Assembly (NCBI GenBank): GCA_009760855.2
Contig: WPIO01000009.1
Coordinates: forward strand, 1,459,001 to 1,523,000
DNA: 64,000 nt
Source of the DNA: Cristatella mucedo
Lineage: Eukaryota > Bryozoa > Phylactolaemata > Cristatellidae
Direction: 5' to 3'
Shown piece after piece: positions 9,993-19,639 of the stretch. Position numbers and translations under genes: made by a program. The notes below the pieces were generated by a model, which did not search any database, was not told where the DNA came from, and saw only the letters and a program-made list of their open reading frames with translations. Numbering within the stretch: position 1 is the stretch's first letter; each line of letters opens with the position of its first letter.

Positions 9993-11903
9993 ATGACTAA
10001 GACTGTCCATCGACAGGCATATGAAGACTACTGTAGGTCGTACCAATCGATCCTAGCAAAGGCTAAGTCTAGCTTCTATAGAAACCTTGTTGAATCACAG
10101 ATGCACAATCCAAAAATGCTGATGTCGACAATAAACCATCTCCTCAACCGTTCCCAGGTAAGCTCCTTACCAGATGATCCTTGTGATGATCTAGCCGATC
10201 GCTTCTCTCGATTCTTTGTGCAGAAGATAGACAAAATCAGGGAATCCATCCCTGCGATGACAACCTTCCCACTAGAATGCTGTTCCTCGGTTCCTGGCTG
10301 CGCCTCAATGTCTGCATTTAAACAGGTCACCAGTGATGTAGTCCTAAAGCTCGTATCTCAATCAAAGAAGACAACAAGTCCACTGGACCCTATTCCCACT
10401 GTCCTGCTCCTACGTTGCATTGATCTGCTGCTGCCATGCATAACCAACATCATTAATATGTCATTAGCCTCAGGTCAGGTCCCAGCACCTTTCAAAGAAG
10501 CTGTAGTCAGGCCACTTCTCAAGAAAGCTACACTAGACCAAGAGAACTTAAGCAACTACCGCCCAGTTTCCCTTCTACCATTCCTATCAAAGACACTGGA
10601 ACGGGTCGTGGCAGACCAGCTGAACTCGTATATCGAAACCTCACACCTTGCTAGTAAGTTCCAGTCTGGCTTTAGAGCTAATCACTCCACAGAGTCAGCA
10701 TTGCTTAGAGTATACAACGACCTACTTAGAAATGCAGACATGGGTAGAGTGTCTCTTCTTGTTTTGCTCGATCTTTCGGCAGCTTTTGATACCATCGATC
10801 ACAAAGTACTTCTAGAGCGCCTCTCATCTCGCCTGGGCATCACTGGCACTGCTCTGCAGTGGTTCAGGTCCTATCTCAGTGGGAGACTCCAGAGTGTTGA
10901 CGTGAATGGACAAAGATCATCTGAAGTACCTCTAAAATATGGAGTACCTCAGGGCTCTGTGCTAGGTCCGGTCCTTTTCACCGTTTATACTCTCCCTCTC
11001 GCTGATGTGATTGCCAAGCACAATCTAGGCTTTCACTTCTATGCGGATGACACTCAGTTGTACCTTTGCTTTGATCCCTCCCAGCCTTCGAGCACCTCAA
11101 ATTCTCTCAACTCACTTGCTGCATGCCTTGATGACATCCGATCATGGATGGCAGCAAATTTTCTAAAACTAAACGATGATAAAACTAACTTACTAGTTAT
11201 GGGCAAACCTAGTGTTATTCAGAAATTGGAAAGGCTGACTTTCAAAATTGGCTCTGCCAGCATATCTCCAGTTGCATCAGCTCGAAATCTAGGTGTCATA
11301 TTCCAAAGCGACCTCTCGTTAGACGACCACATCAGCTCCACAGTCAAATCAGCCTATTTTCAGCTTCATAACATTGCTAAAATTAGGGCTTGTTTAGATA
11401 AGGATACCACGTCCAATTTGGTCCATGCATTCGTGACATCTCGTCTCGACTTCTGCAACTCACTGCTTACTGGCCTACCAGCATGTGCGATCAGGCGATT
11501 GCAGCTGGTGCAATACTCTGCAGCTAGGCTTGTCTGTCGTGAGCGTCGCAGTTGCCACATTACTCCACTTCTCGCCGACCTGCACTGGTTACCAGTCAAG
11601 CAACGGATTGACTTCAAGGTTTTGTCGCTCACTTTTAGGTCTCTTCATTCTATGGCTCCAGCCTATCTTTCAGAGATACTACCCCATCAGGCAAAGCATC
11701 GTACCACTCGCTTTTCGGAATCCAACAGTCTAGAAATACCTCGTACAAACCTTAAATCCTTTGGAGACCGTGCATTTAGCTCGTATGCTCCCACAGCCTG
11801 GAACTCCCTCCCGACCTGCATCAGAACATCCCCTGACCTGACCACATTTAAAAGAAACTTAAAAACATACCTATTTAGGACAGCATTTAGTGGGTCCTTG
11901 TGA
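9993..11903 (+). CDS. LINE reverse transcriptase (family 1), uninterrupted
   Basis: A 636-residue open frame that would make an RNA-dependent DNA polymerase for target-primed reverse transcription. Motifs in order: a linker/thumbless N-terminal part (1-120), SPLDPIP (129-135), [13 protein letters not shown] (188-200), FQSGFRANHSTESAL (223-237), LDLSAAFDTIDH (259-270), YGVPQGSVLGPVLF (316-329), the catalytic [10 protein letters not shown] (349-358), FLKLNDDKT and a C-terminal region (about 460-620) typical of L2/CR1/Jockey-type elements. The apurinic-type endonuclease domain is absent because the copy is truncated. The first codons come from the junction with the target, so the ATG is probably accidental. 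The lack of any stop suggests a fairly recent insertion. Confidence 0.9.
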   Translation: MTKTVHRQAYEDYCRSYQSILAKAKSSFYRNLVESQMHNPKMLMSTINHLLNRSQVSSLPDDPCDDLADRFSRFFVQKIDKIRESIPAMTTFPLECCSSVPGCASMSAFKQVTSDVVLKLVSQSKKTTSPLDPIPTVLLLRCIDLLLPCITNIINMSLASGQVPAPFKEAVVRPLLKKATLDQENLSNYRPVSLLPFLSKTLERVVADQLNSYIETSHLASKFQSGFRANHSTESALLRVYNDLLRNADMGRVSLLVLLDLSAAFDTIDHKVLLERLSSRLGITGTALQWFRSYLSGRLQSVDVNGQRSSEVPLKYGVPQGSVLGPVLFTVYTLPLADVIAKHNLGFHFYADDTQLYLCFDPSQPSSTSNSLNSLAACLDDIRSWMAANFLKLNDDKTNLLVMGKPSVIQKLERLTFKIGSASISPVASARNLGVIFQSDLSLDDHISSTVKSAYFQLHNIAKIRACLDKDTTSNLVHAFVTSRLDFCNSLLTGLPACAIRRLQLVQYSAARLVCRERRSCHITPLLADLHWLPVKQRIDFKVLSLTFRSLHSMAPAYLSEILPHQAKHRTTRFSESNSLEIPRTNLKSFGDRAFSSYAPTAWNSLPTCIRTSPDLTTFKRNLKTYLFRTAFSGSL

Positions 11904-12134
11904 TTCGTCCTCGATGTGCTTATGCGTGCTGACACTGTTCATGCTGCCACTAACCACATTTGCATGCTGACCCAGTGCATGTAACCCCTAACCATGTTAT
12001 TCATTTTGTTTGTTTTTCAAGCATGATTTTACTTACTATTCTATTGCGTATCACTTTGCAGCAAATGTAAAGCGCCTAGAAAGAGATTAAGTTCTCTGAG
12101 GGCGCTTTATCAAGTGCAATATTATTATTAAGTG
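9994..12134 (+). mobile_element. family 1 LINE (L2/CR1-like), 5'-truncated, intact RT
   Basis: A 5'-truncated copy of family 1. It starts within the linker between endonuclease and RT and continues through an intact RT frame, a 3' UTR and the terminal structure AAAGCGCC (12069-12076) ... GGCGCTTT (12101-12108), a perfect 8-bp inverted repeat, then ATTATTATTA. Near-identical 10-base words flank it: ATAGCCACTA at 9984-9993 and ATAGCTACAT at 12135-12144, a likely target-site duplication. The target is the 3' UTR of a minus-strand family 2 LINE. The terminal hairpin plus (ATT)n tail is typical of the L2/CR1 side of the non-LTR tree. Confidence 0.85.
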
Positions 12135-12954
12135 ATAGCTACATAGGAGAGTTATGTTTGGCCAACTCAAAGCCCAAGGGGCTTTCGGTATGCATTCGGT
12201 AGCCAACGCACTTAACTGCACTCAACAAAGAAAACGCTAGAGACATAGCTGAGTCATTAAGGCAATTGAAGTAGCGAGTAGTGTGGAATAAGCCACTATG
12301 AATATCCGGAAAGGGTGGGCCATAGTCGGCAGCAGGATAGTAGATGTTGCTTCGCCATAATTGTGGAGCTGAGCTCCACAGCCTAGGACTTGCAGACTAT
12401 CGCATCAGTCGCTAATAGTTTTTAAGGGGAGGGAGGAGACATTTTACTTGCATTGTCCGTAGAAGACCACAGGGCACTAAAAGGCACAGTATTTTGAAGA
12501 ATTTCAGCTAGGCAATAATGAGCCAAGGATTGGCGGCCCTTGTGTGTCAGTGTACGAAGTTCTCTCTGTATTCCTTTATCAACCAGAAGTCATCCAAGCT
12601 CTTCCAGAAAAGAAGACACTTGGTCAAACCTGTGAGATTCGTGAACTAGTTCTGTGACGGTATTAATACTAGATAAAATGACCCAAGGGCTTAATCGCTA
12701 GCTCACACAAAACCAAATTGCAGTTACATAGCCGAAAAAGAACTACAGAGCTATTTAAATTTCTTGCAATCAATCGCTGTTGACTGTCTCCATCCTTCGT
12801 TCGGGGTATCTCAGCAATGCTGTGTAGCTGAAAGTAGGCATACTTGCATCTGTCATGGCATTAGCATACCAAGAAAGAATCACATATATTCATTAAATTC
12901 TGTAATTAATATATGCTTTTTTAATTTCTTTTGAAGTGTCGTCAATTCAGGTAC

Positions 12955-13078
12955 GTCGTGAGCGCTTCTCTGGCCAAGGTTATGGGCTCGAGCCTCGTGG
13001 AGTATGTGACGCACCTGAATAGAGATTAATTTATTGTATGGCACGATGCAAATTAATTATATTATTATCTATATTTTA
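12955..13078 (+). repeat. SINE A copy, diverged
   Basis: Contains an eroded head (GGTACGTCGTGAGCGC), a B-box-like GGGCTCGAGCCTCGTGG and the tail GCACCTGAATAGAGATTAAT, which is the part shared with the family 1 LINE 3' end. It lies between two minus-strand LINE fragments. Confidence 0.55.
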
Positions 13079-13873
13079 CGCAAGTCGGAGGTGATATTCA
13101 GGTTTTAGGATAATACGAAACGTTGGAGTGGTCTCCAAAGGATTTGAGATTCGCATGCTGTATAAGTAAACGGTTAAATTTTGAAAAGAGATTGGTACGA
13201 TACTTAGCCTGATGGGGGAAGATCTGATAGGTTGGCTGGAGCCAAAGAATAAAAAAACCTAGAAGTGATAGACAAGAACCTGGAAGTCAATGTGTTGCTT
13301 GACTGGCAGCCAGTGCAGGTCGGTGAGAAGTACTAATAGCGAGATGTGGCAACTGCAACGCTAACGAGAGGCAAGATTAGCTGTAGAGGTTTTCACAGGC
13401 TGTAATCGGCTGCTCTTTGCACAGGTTGATAATCCAGAAATAAAAGAGTTATAGAAGTCAAGACTTAATTAAAAAAATTCACGGACCAATTTAGATGTGG
13501 TATCCCTGCCAATGGGAGCTAAATTTTGGCAATGTTATTAAGCTGAAAGTAAGCAGACTTGACAGTGTAGCAGATGTGGTCGCATTTGAAAGGTCATTTG
13601 AAACAAGCCACCTAGATTTGGTGCAGCTACAACAGGAAAGGTGGTGACAGAATCGATTTTGAGCATCACAGGTCCAAATTTTGGAAAAAAGTTGTTGCCC
13701 ATAACCAGTAAGTAGGCTTTATTATCATTCAAATTTTTAAACGTTTGCTGCCATCCATGGGTAGATTTTATCAATAGATGTAGCAAGGCAGTTGAGAGAA
13801 TGTGACTTGCAGCAGGGCTGGGAGGAATGAATGAAAACATGCAACTGGAACCATTGAAGTTGAAACATCCACT

Positions 13874-14022
13874 GCCCTGGTTTGACCCAGTGGTTAAGGT
13901 GCTTGTCCCGAGCAAGGTCTGGCCGAGGTCGTGGGGTCGAACCCCATGGCATCTGTGAAGCACCTGAAGAAAGACTAATGTCTCTTAGGACGCTGTACAC
14001 ATGATTTGTATTTTTATCAACA
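13874..14022 (+). repeat. SINE A, best-preserved copy
   Basis: The tRNA-derived head has an A-box-like GACCCAGTGGTTAAGGTGC and a B-box-like GGGGTCGAACCCCATGG; the latter folds as a T-arm with 5-bp stem and 7-base loop. The tail GCACCTGAAGAAAGACTAA, then CTCTTAGGACGCTGTA, matches the family 1 LINE end GCGCCTAGAAAGAGATTAA, then CTCTGAGGGCGCTTTA. It is inserted in antisense orientation inside a family 1 RT sequence. It is a SINE rather than a functional tRNA gene because the acceptor stem does not close and dispersed relatives exist. Confidence 0.75.
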
Positions 14023-14117
14023 AGAGGGTGTTTTATAACCGAGAAAAGAAAGGTATCTAGCACAGAGCCTTGAGGTACACCATATTTCAGAGATTCCTCG
14101 GACGATCTGTGTCCGTT

Positions 14118-14488
14118 CGGATGATTATGTGATATAATGTAATGTATCTCCGTCAGTAACTCCACAAAGTCATAAAGATCATGTTGGCGTTACGCAGGAG
14201 AGTTTTTTATAGAGCACTCACAGCCTAAGCGGCTTTCGGTACGCATTCGGTAGCCAACAGACTTCGTCTCACGCAGCAAAGAGAAAGTGGCAAGCATAGC
14301 AGAGATAGGAGAGCAGTTGAGGTAGTGAGTAGCATAGAAGTAGCAGTTCAGGACCGCTGAAAAAGATGTGCCATAGTCGGCAGTTGGAGAGTAGATGTCG
14401 TTGCGTAAGAATTTTGGAAGCGAGTTCCCCAGTCTAGGACCTGCAGAGCTAAAGCTTCTGTCGCCAACTGTCTTACTCTACAGTCTTC
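14118..14488 (-). mobile_element. family 2 LINE 3' end nested in family 1
   Basis: On the plus strand it starts with AATGTAATGTATCTCCGTCAG (the complement of the family 2 pentanucleotide tail) and runs through GGCTTTCGGTACGCATTCGG to the GTCGCCAACTGTCTT part of the C-terminal region. Family 1 sequence is continuous on both sides: GTCCGTTCGGAT on the left and CTACAGTCTTCCAG on the right are adjacent in intact family 1 copies. This family 2 insertion is therefore younger than the surrounding family 1 copy. Confidence 0.8.
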
Positions 14489-16270
14489 CAGTGTGATTGG
14501 ACCTGAACAATGGCAATTCAATGCCAGTGATACCCAGGCGAGATGAGAGGCGCCAAGAAGGACTTCGTGATCGATTGTATCAAAAGCTGCTGAAAGATCG
14601 AGTAAGACAAGCAGATATATTGACATATGTCAGCATTCCGAATGAGGTTGTTATACAGCTGAGGCACTGCAGATTCTGCGAAGTGATTTGCTCAAAAACC
14701 AGACAGGAACTTACTGGCTATTTTGAGTTTTCCCTTATGTGAGATCAGATCAGCTGGTCCACCACTACTCAATCCAGTGTCGATGATAGGAACCATACAA
14801 AAGAATAGGCGGAAATTTCTCAAGTTCTCTTGATCTAGTTTTACTTTCTGGAGTAGTGGGCTGACTAAAGACTTTTTGTCTCACCAGAGGTCACTAGTTG
14901 CATCCTGGAACGGACACTGAGGTGCTGCAATGAATTTAAGAACGGGATGTTCAGAGGATGCTGCCATCCTAGGGATGAACTTTCTGATCTCGTCTATCTC
15001 GTTTAAGAAGCTTGAGAAGCGATCAACTAGATCATCACGAGGATTCTAGGTAAGGAGCGAACCCAGGCGTGGTTAAGTAAGTTGTTCGTCATCGAAGTCA
15101 TCATTTCTAGATAGCCAAAGTTTGCCTCAACAAGCTTTTTATTGAAGCTACACTTAACCTTGGCTATGATCAATTGGCGTGAACTACAGTAGTTCTCATA
15201 TTCATGCCGATGGACAGTAGGTCACGATCTTGTGTATGCTTTCTTAGAACGTTTAGTAGACTTATCTAGTTATCTAGTTTAATGTTCGTGGTAAACCAAA
15301 GGCCGCATGAGCGAAGGCTCGCAGTGCGATAAATTAGAGATGCAACGTATTCAGCATGTCAGCAAGTGTTGTGTCGAAGCAAGCTACCAAGGATAACAGT
15401 TCGGAAGCTGAATTCAGCAGTCAAGGCGTAGCAAGTATTTTCGCACATACAGGATTAATGTCAAGGGTCATGAGGTTTCGCGATTGACAGGTTATGTTAG
15501 TAGATGATGAGGACACTCGTTGTAGAATGAGTGAGACTGACACCTTGTCAGAGAAACAGAATATGGTAAATGTTTTCGATGACAAAGTATGGTGCAACGA
15601 GAAATTTTTTTGAGTGTGAGACCCTTGATTTTAGTAGGTCAGTGCACTTGGGTCACACAAGATAACGAATCAGTCAGTGCACGAAAGTCGGTGCTGAAGG
15701 GTTCATGTTATTTAACAAAATTAATTTTTAAATCACTCACATTGACGAAAGATTTATTTCATCCAAATAGAATCAAAATTAGATCAGATGAATTTGAAGC
15801 AATAGAGGACTTGGTACGTCGGGAGAGGTAGACTGCTGCCACCAGGGGTAGCTTGTTGTCGGATGAAATCAAGACAATAGATTCAAAGGACTGCTTTAAG
15901 AGTACTGCAAAATGCTTGAAATTGAAGGACGAGTGTGCAATAGTATCGAATCTAGCTGAGTTAATCTAGAGGTTTGAAGAAAAGAAAAACCTATTTGTGG
16001 TACCATCGCTAATTTTTTTGGGTGGTTTATAGACTTTTGACAAATTTCGGTCAAGGCAAGCAGGTCGATGTTTTGTTTTTAAATAATGTCACTTATTAAT
16101 CGCGGTTTATTGTGTGTTGAGCTAAGATTCCAAAGAAAAGTGGTAAACAGTTTTGGTGCAGGAGCTATGGCAAGCCTGGTGACCATCAAGTTAGAGAGAT
16201 TCACAGCAATTGTTGAGGGAAAACACACTGAGTGGTTCTAAACAATGTTAATAATACTAAATGAGTGGAT

Positions 16271-16689
16271 TCTCAGCTCGAAGCCACGCCTCAGATCACG
16301 GGTGATTTTATTTGCTAATGCGTAATCCCCACGGACTTTAGCAACAGAAATACCATCTATGAATGCATTTGAATGACTACAGTAAAGTGAAAATAGTTAA
16401 ACATGATCGCCACTAAAATGCAGGTTACTAGCCATTGGTGAATCTAACTGCACTGACGTGGCAGAGCCAACCCTAAGCGCCTAGCGGTTACATGTCCATA
16501 GACACGTAATACGTAATTTATTACACTCAATAGTCAAACAAAACAAGAGAAGCTTTAAACAGGTCTTGGCTGTACATGTTTCCTTGTGCGATGATTGTAA
16601 GAACTTTGGTTTTCGGGTGGGAATCCTTCAACGGACAAGAAATGCGATTAGCGCTTTGTGTCGGGATACTATAATAATAGCTGATAAAG
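16271..16689. other. no gene recognised
   Basis: Spacer between a family 1 and a family 2 LINE relic, both minus strand. It may hold the eroded 5' end of the family 1 copy; I cannot align it confidently. Confidence 0.3.
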
Positions 16690-17560
16690 CGGTGCTAGGG
16701 GAGTGACATTTCTGTCATTTTTACAGCTCAGCATGTTTTTAATTTCACTGAGAAGAGCAGTTTCAGTGGAGTGTTGTCTCTTAAATCCCGACAGAAATCG
16801 TGTTTACAATTCATGCTTGTCAAGGTGTGTTCCAGGCTGCTTAGCGACAGTATTTTCAAAAGGTTTGACATAAAAGAAAGAGGGGAAAGTGGGAGATAGC
16901 TAACTTGAATATCTAAACAAAATTCAGGCTTTTCGAGTGCTAATTTGTCGTCTAAAGGTGGCCAATTGGAAGAATTTAGGTTCAACCCTGCTACCAAGAG
17001 AAGCATTACAAAATCTCTTTTATAGGCTGAGCTGCTTTTGTCTGCCCATGAATACTAAGACGGATGGTACAAGGTCTTCAGGAGAATAGCTCTTTTTACT
17101 AGATTTTATCAAGGTAGACACACCTAATGCAGAAACTTCTTAAAATCTCTTGAGGAGGGTAAAATGAATCAACTTAATAATCACTTCAATCGGGGAACTT
17201 TATGGAAGCACGAATGTCAGCAATTGTTTCAAAGAAAAGGGCTTAAAATTGTCAGCTGAGCCGTTTATATCTACATAACCAAACCTATCTGAATTTTCTA
17301 GCCAATTTTTCACTCTCTTATAAGTCACTTATTATACTTGGTAGTATTTTAGTTTCGGAGTTAAAAAAGCCTGGCCTTTCTGAGCTTCTAGGTTTGCACT
17401 TAAAGGAAGACTCTTCAATTTGCTAGATGGTCGTCAGAGTAGACCCAGACTTTTTAAAGCTGCGTTTAAGCTTGTGCTTAACACGGCAAGGCTTTTGGAA
17501 AAGTAAATAAGCTTAACATTTAAAAAATTGACTTTACCAGTATATCTCTTGTTGCAGGTA
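16690..17560 (-). mobile_element. family 2 LINE, upstream RT fragment
   Basis: The plus strand shows GGAGAAGAGCAGTTTCAGTGGAGTG-like sequence near 16750, paralleling GAGCAGTTTCGGTAGAGTGC at 62305. It continues through the region encoding the pre-RT linker to about 17560, with the word CGCTTAAGCTTGTGCTTAACACGG-like near 17465 shared with 51430-51460. It corresponds to the N-terminal side of the RT, upstream of the catalytic motif. No intact frame remains. Confidence 0.7.
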
Positions 17561-17704
17561 ACCAGACGAAAGCGCATCAAATAAATTGCCTCGTGACACA
17601 AGCGCGAAGGATAACAGAGCGCCAAAAGAAGCGTGCAAAAAATTAATTAGAGGAATGCTAGTTTACATAATTATTCACAACTATACTATGAGAGAGAACA
17701 CTTG

Positions 17705-18160
17705 CATACGCGAAATCACCTTTTGGCTCATCCACAACGAACTGCTGCTCCAGTTGCAGCCTCCTCGTGCCCTCATGTCATGTATGGACGATCAATAAGC
17801 TGCTATATTTCTCTGCTTAAAGACCGTTGGCGAGAGAAGCTTTGCTCTGCAGTTCCCAGACTGTGGAGTTCGCTTCCACAGTTCTTACGCAACGACAAAA
17901 GTTCTCCTGCTTCCGACTATGTCTCATTCTTTTCAGCGGTCCTGAGCAGCTTGCTGCTTCCATGCTACTCACTACCTTAACTGCTCTCCTGACTCTGCTA
18001 TGCCTCCTAATTTCTTTTTGTTGAGTGAGATGAAGTATGTTGGCTACCGAATGCATACCGATGACGCTTAGGCTGGTAGTGGGCTATACAAACTCTCCTG
18101 CGTAACGCCCACATAGTCTTTATGGCATTGAGGAGTTACAGGCAGAGATACTACACATTA
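17705..18160 (+). mobile_element. family 2 LINE 3' end fragment
   Basis: Plus-strand C-terminal RT and 3' UTR of family 2. Markers are the LWSSLPQFLRND reading (17853-17900), GGCTACCGAATGCATACCGATG, and the end GAGGAGTTACAGGCAGAGAT followed by ACACATTACA. It is 5'-truncated and faces away from the minus-strand family 2 fragment just upstream. Confidence 0.75.
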
Positions 18161-18356
18161 CAGTTTAGGCCAGCTTTTAAATGTTTCAAAATAATATAAA
18201 AGTATTGACAGAGTTAATGCAGCCTCATGATGTCAACTTAATTTTAATTAAATGCTCAGTTTGCATGCTTCCTTGAAAGTAATCTCCAACTAAAACAGTT
18301 TTGAGGTATATTGTAGATGTTTTGAGCCCGATATAGCCGGTCTTACGAACAGCTGT

Positions 18357-18960
18357 GGTAATATAATAACAATAATAATAATCCGTGTGTATAGTGCACT
18401 AACATAGCTGAAATTCTCTCTATGCACTTTACATTCGATGCACATAAAGCATTGCCAAATGTTTGGTGGTAGCACCCGCAAGTAGCAGGCAGAGTGTTAG
18501 CAGGTACATGCACACTAAGGACGAATCACAAAGACCCACCAAATGCAAGGGCATAAGCAGGAGGGATTTAAGATTTTTTCAATGTCGTCATGTCAGGGTA
18601 CGTTGCGACCTGCTTTTATAGTGAGTTCCGGTAATAACAATAATAATAATATCGATACACTTGATAAAGAGGCCTCGGGGAATTCGGTCTCTTTCTAGGT
18701 GGTTTACATTTGCTGCAAAGTAAACACAATTGAATGGTGAGTGGTATCATGCTTGATAAAAAACGTTAGTAACATGATTAGGAGCGACATGCGGAGGGTC
18801 AGCATGCAATTGCGGTTAGTGGCAGCACGCAGCGGTCTCAGTACGCATAAGCACATAATGATCATAATAACACATTTGATGAAGCGCCCTTGGAGAACTC
18901 GATCTCTTTCTAGGCGCTTTAAATCCGATGCAAATGACGGTACTCTCCGATCCCACCGCT
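18357..18960 (-). repeat. three tandem family 1 LINE 3' ends
   Basis: Three family 1 3' termini follow one another in the same (minus) orientation, each starting on the plus strand with an AT-rich trinucleotide tail: AACAATAATAATAATCC (18367), AACAATAATAATAATATC (18637) and ATAATGATCATAATAAC (18856). Each continues with a CTTTCTAGG(C/T)G-type core and the GACATGC...GTCAGCATGC or equivalent UTR words. The third is only about 100 bases. Repeated insertion into earlier (ATT)n tails would explain the arrangement. Confidence 0.7.
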
Positions 18961-19639
18961 ATTTCCACAGTACAAGTTCAAACACTAATTTTTGTATTTA
19001 AAATTATGCAGAATGTTGCAATGGGTTTACGAAAAAAATTTCAAGCAATGTTGGATTTGCGTGCTTCTGGTATGTCGTCGAATAAATCTAGTCAACCAGC
19101 ATAGTAACAAATTGAAAATGTGACAAATCTGCCATTTCAAAATAGGCCTCGTGCGACGGCGGTTGTAACTTTTTTACATTATAGAAAACGGTGGTAAGGG
19201 TATGGCTTTAAAATTTTATGCCATAGTATTACCACAATTTAATGCAATGGCTACCATAGCTCAGGCAGCTCTGCCTTTTTGAACTTCGATACAGCTACTA
19301 TTCAAACAGTTGGCATCGCCGAACTGCGGTTTGTATTACCTATTCAACTGGTCTGTTTAGAATCATTTTTCTATCATTACTTATTAAATTCCAAAATGCA
19401 TTACATATTGTTATTTATGGTGTTTTTAGCTGCAATTTTTAACGTAAGGTTTGACAGATTTTCTTCACCGAAAATCGGGTTCACTTTAAGGTTAAAGATT
19501 ATGTATAGTGCTATGGATTTTTATTATGTTTACTTTTTACAGTCACTGAATGACATCAATGCTTTGCGTTATTTTTTTTAAAGCAATAAGCCATTTAGTT
19601 GGTTTATATATTTGCTGAAATTAACTTGCATATTTTTAA
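18961..19639. other. AT-rich stretch with possible coding debris
   Basis: Between the LINE tails and the decayed gene that follows. Open pieces exist (18996-19090; 19279-19581 with a hydrophobic 100-residue frame), but I recognise no family. It could include eroded 5' parts of the pseudogene at 19640. Confidence 0.3.

Larger units (their letters stand above)
9958..12840 (-). mobile_element. family 2 LINE 3' region, split by a family 1 insertion
   Basis: Two minus-strand pieces of one family 2 copy flank the family 1 element at 9994-12134. The left piece (about 9958-9983) matches the TCTCCGTC-AGTAACTCC end of family 2. The right piece begins with the GGAGAGTT/GGGGCTTTCGGTATGCATTCGGTAGCCAAC part of its 3' UTR (12145-12230) and runs through the C-terminal RT region to about 12840, recognisable at 12530-12620 by GGCGGCCCTTGTG and TCCAAGCTCTTCCAG. 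No long open frame survives. Confidence 0.7.
13085..16270 (-). mobile_element. family 1 LINE copy with endonuclease and RT parts, two nested insertions
   Basis: A long minus-strand family 1 copy. From the 3' side it shows the C-terminal RT region (13085-13530), RT core pieces at 13963-13538 and 14165-13737, and then a break: 14118-14488 is a family 2 LINE end inserted into it. Family 1 resumes at 14490 with the SSRLGITGTALQW region and LDLSAAFDTIDHEVLL (around 14626-14560). Further up (about 15000-16200) the minus strand matches the endonuclease half, e.g. IDLLALTE near 16060 and the WNLSSTHNK-like N-terminal endonuclease motif near 16110. A SINE A copy at 13874-14022 is also inserted. Stops and shifts are numerous, so it is inactive. 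Confidence 0.8.

Noticed and set aside
13874-13960. possible functional tRNA gene
   Set aside because: The A and B boxes and T-arm are good, but the acceptor stem does not close, and the same head with the same LINE-like tail occurs at other sites, so it is a SINE.
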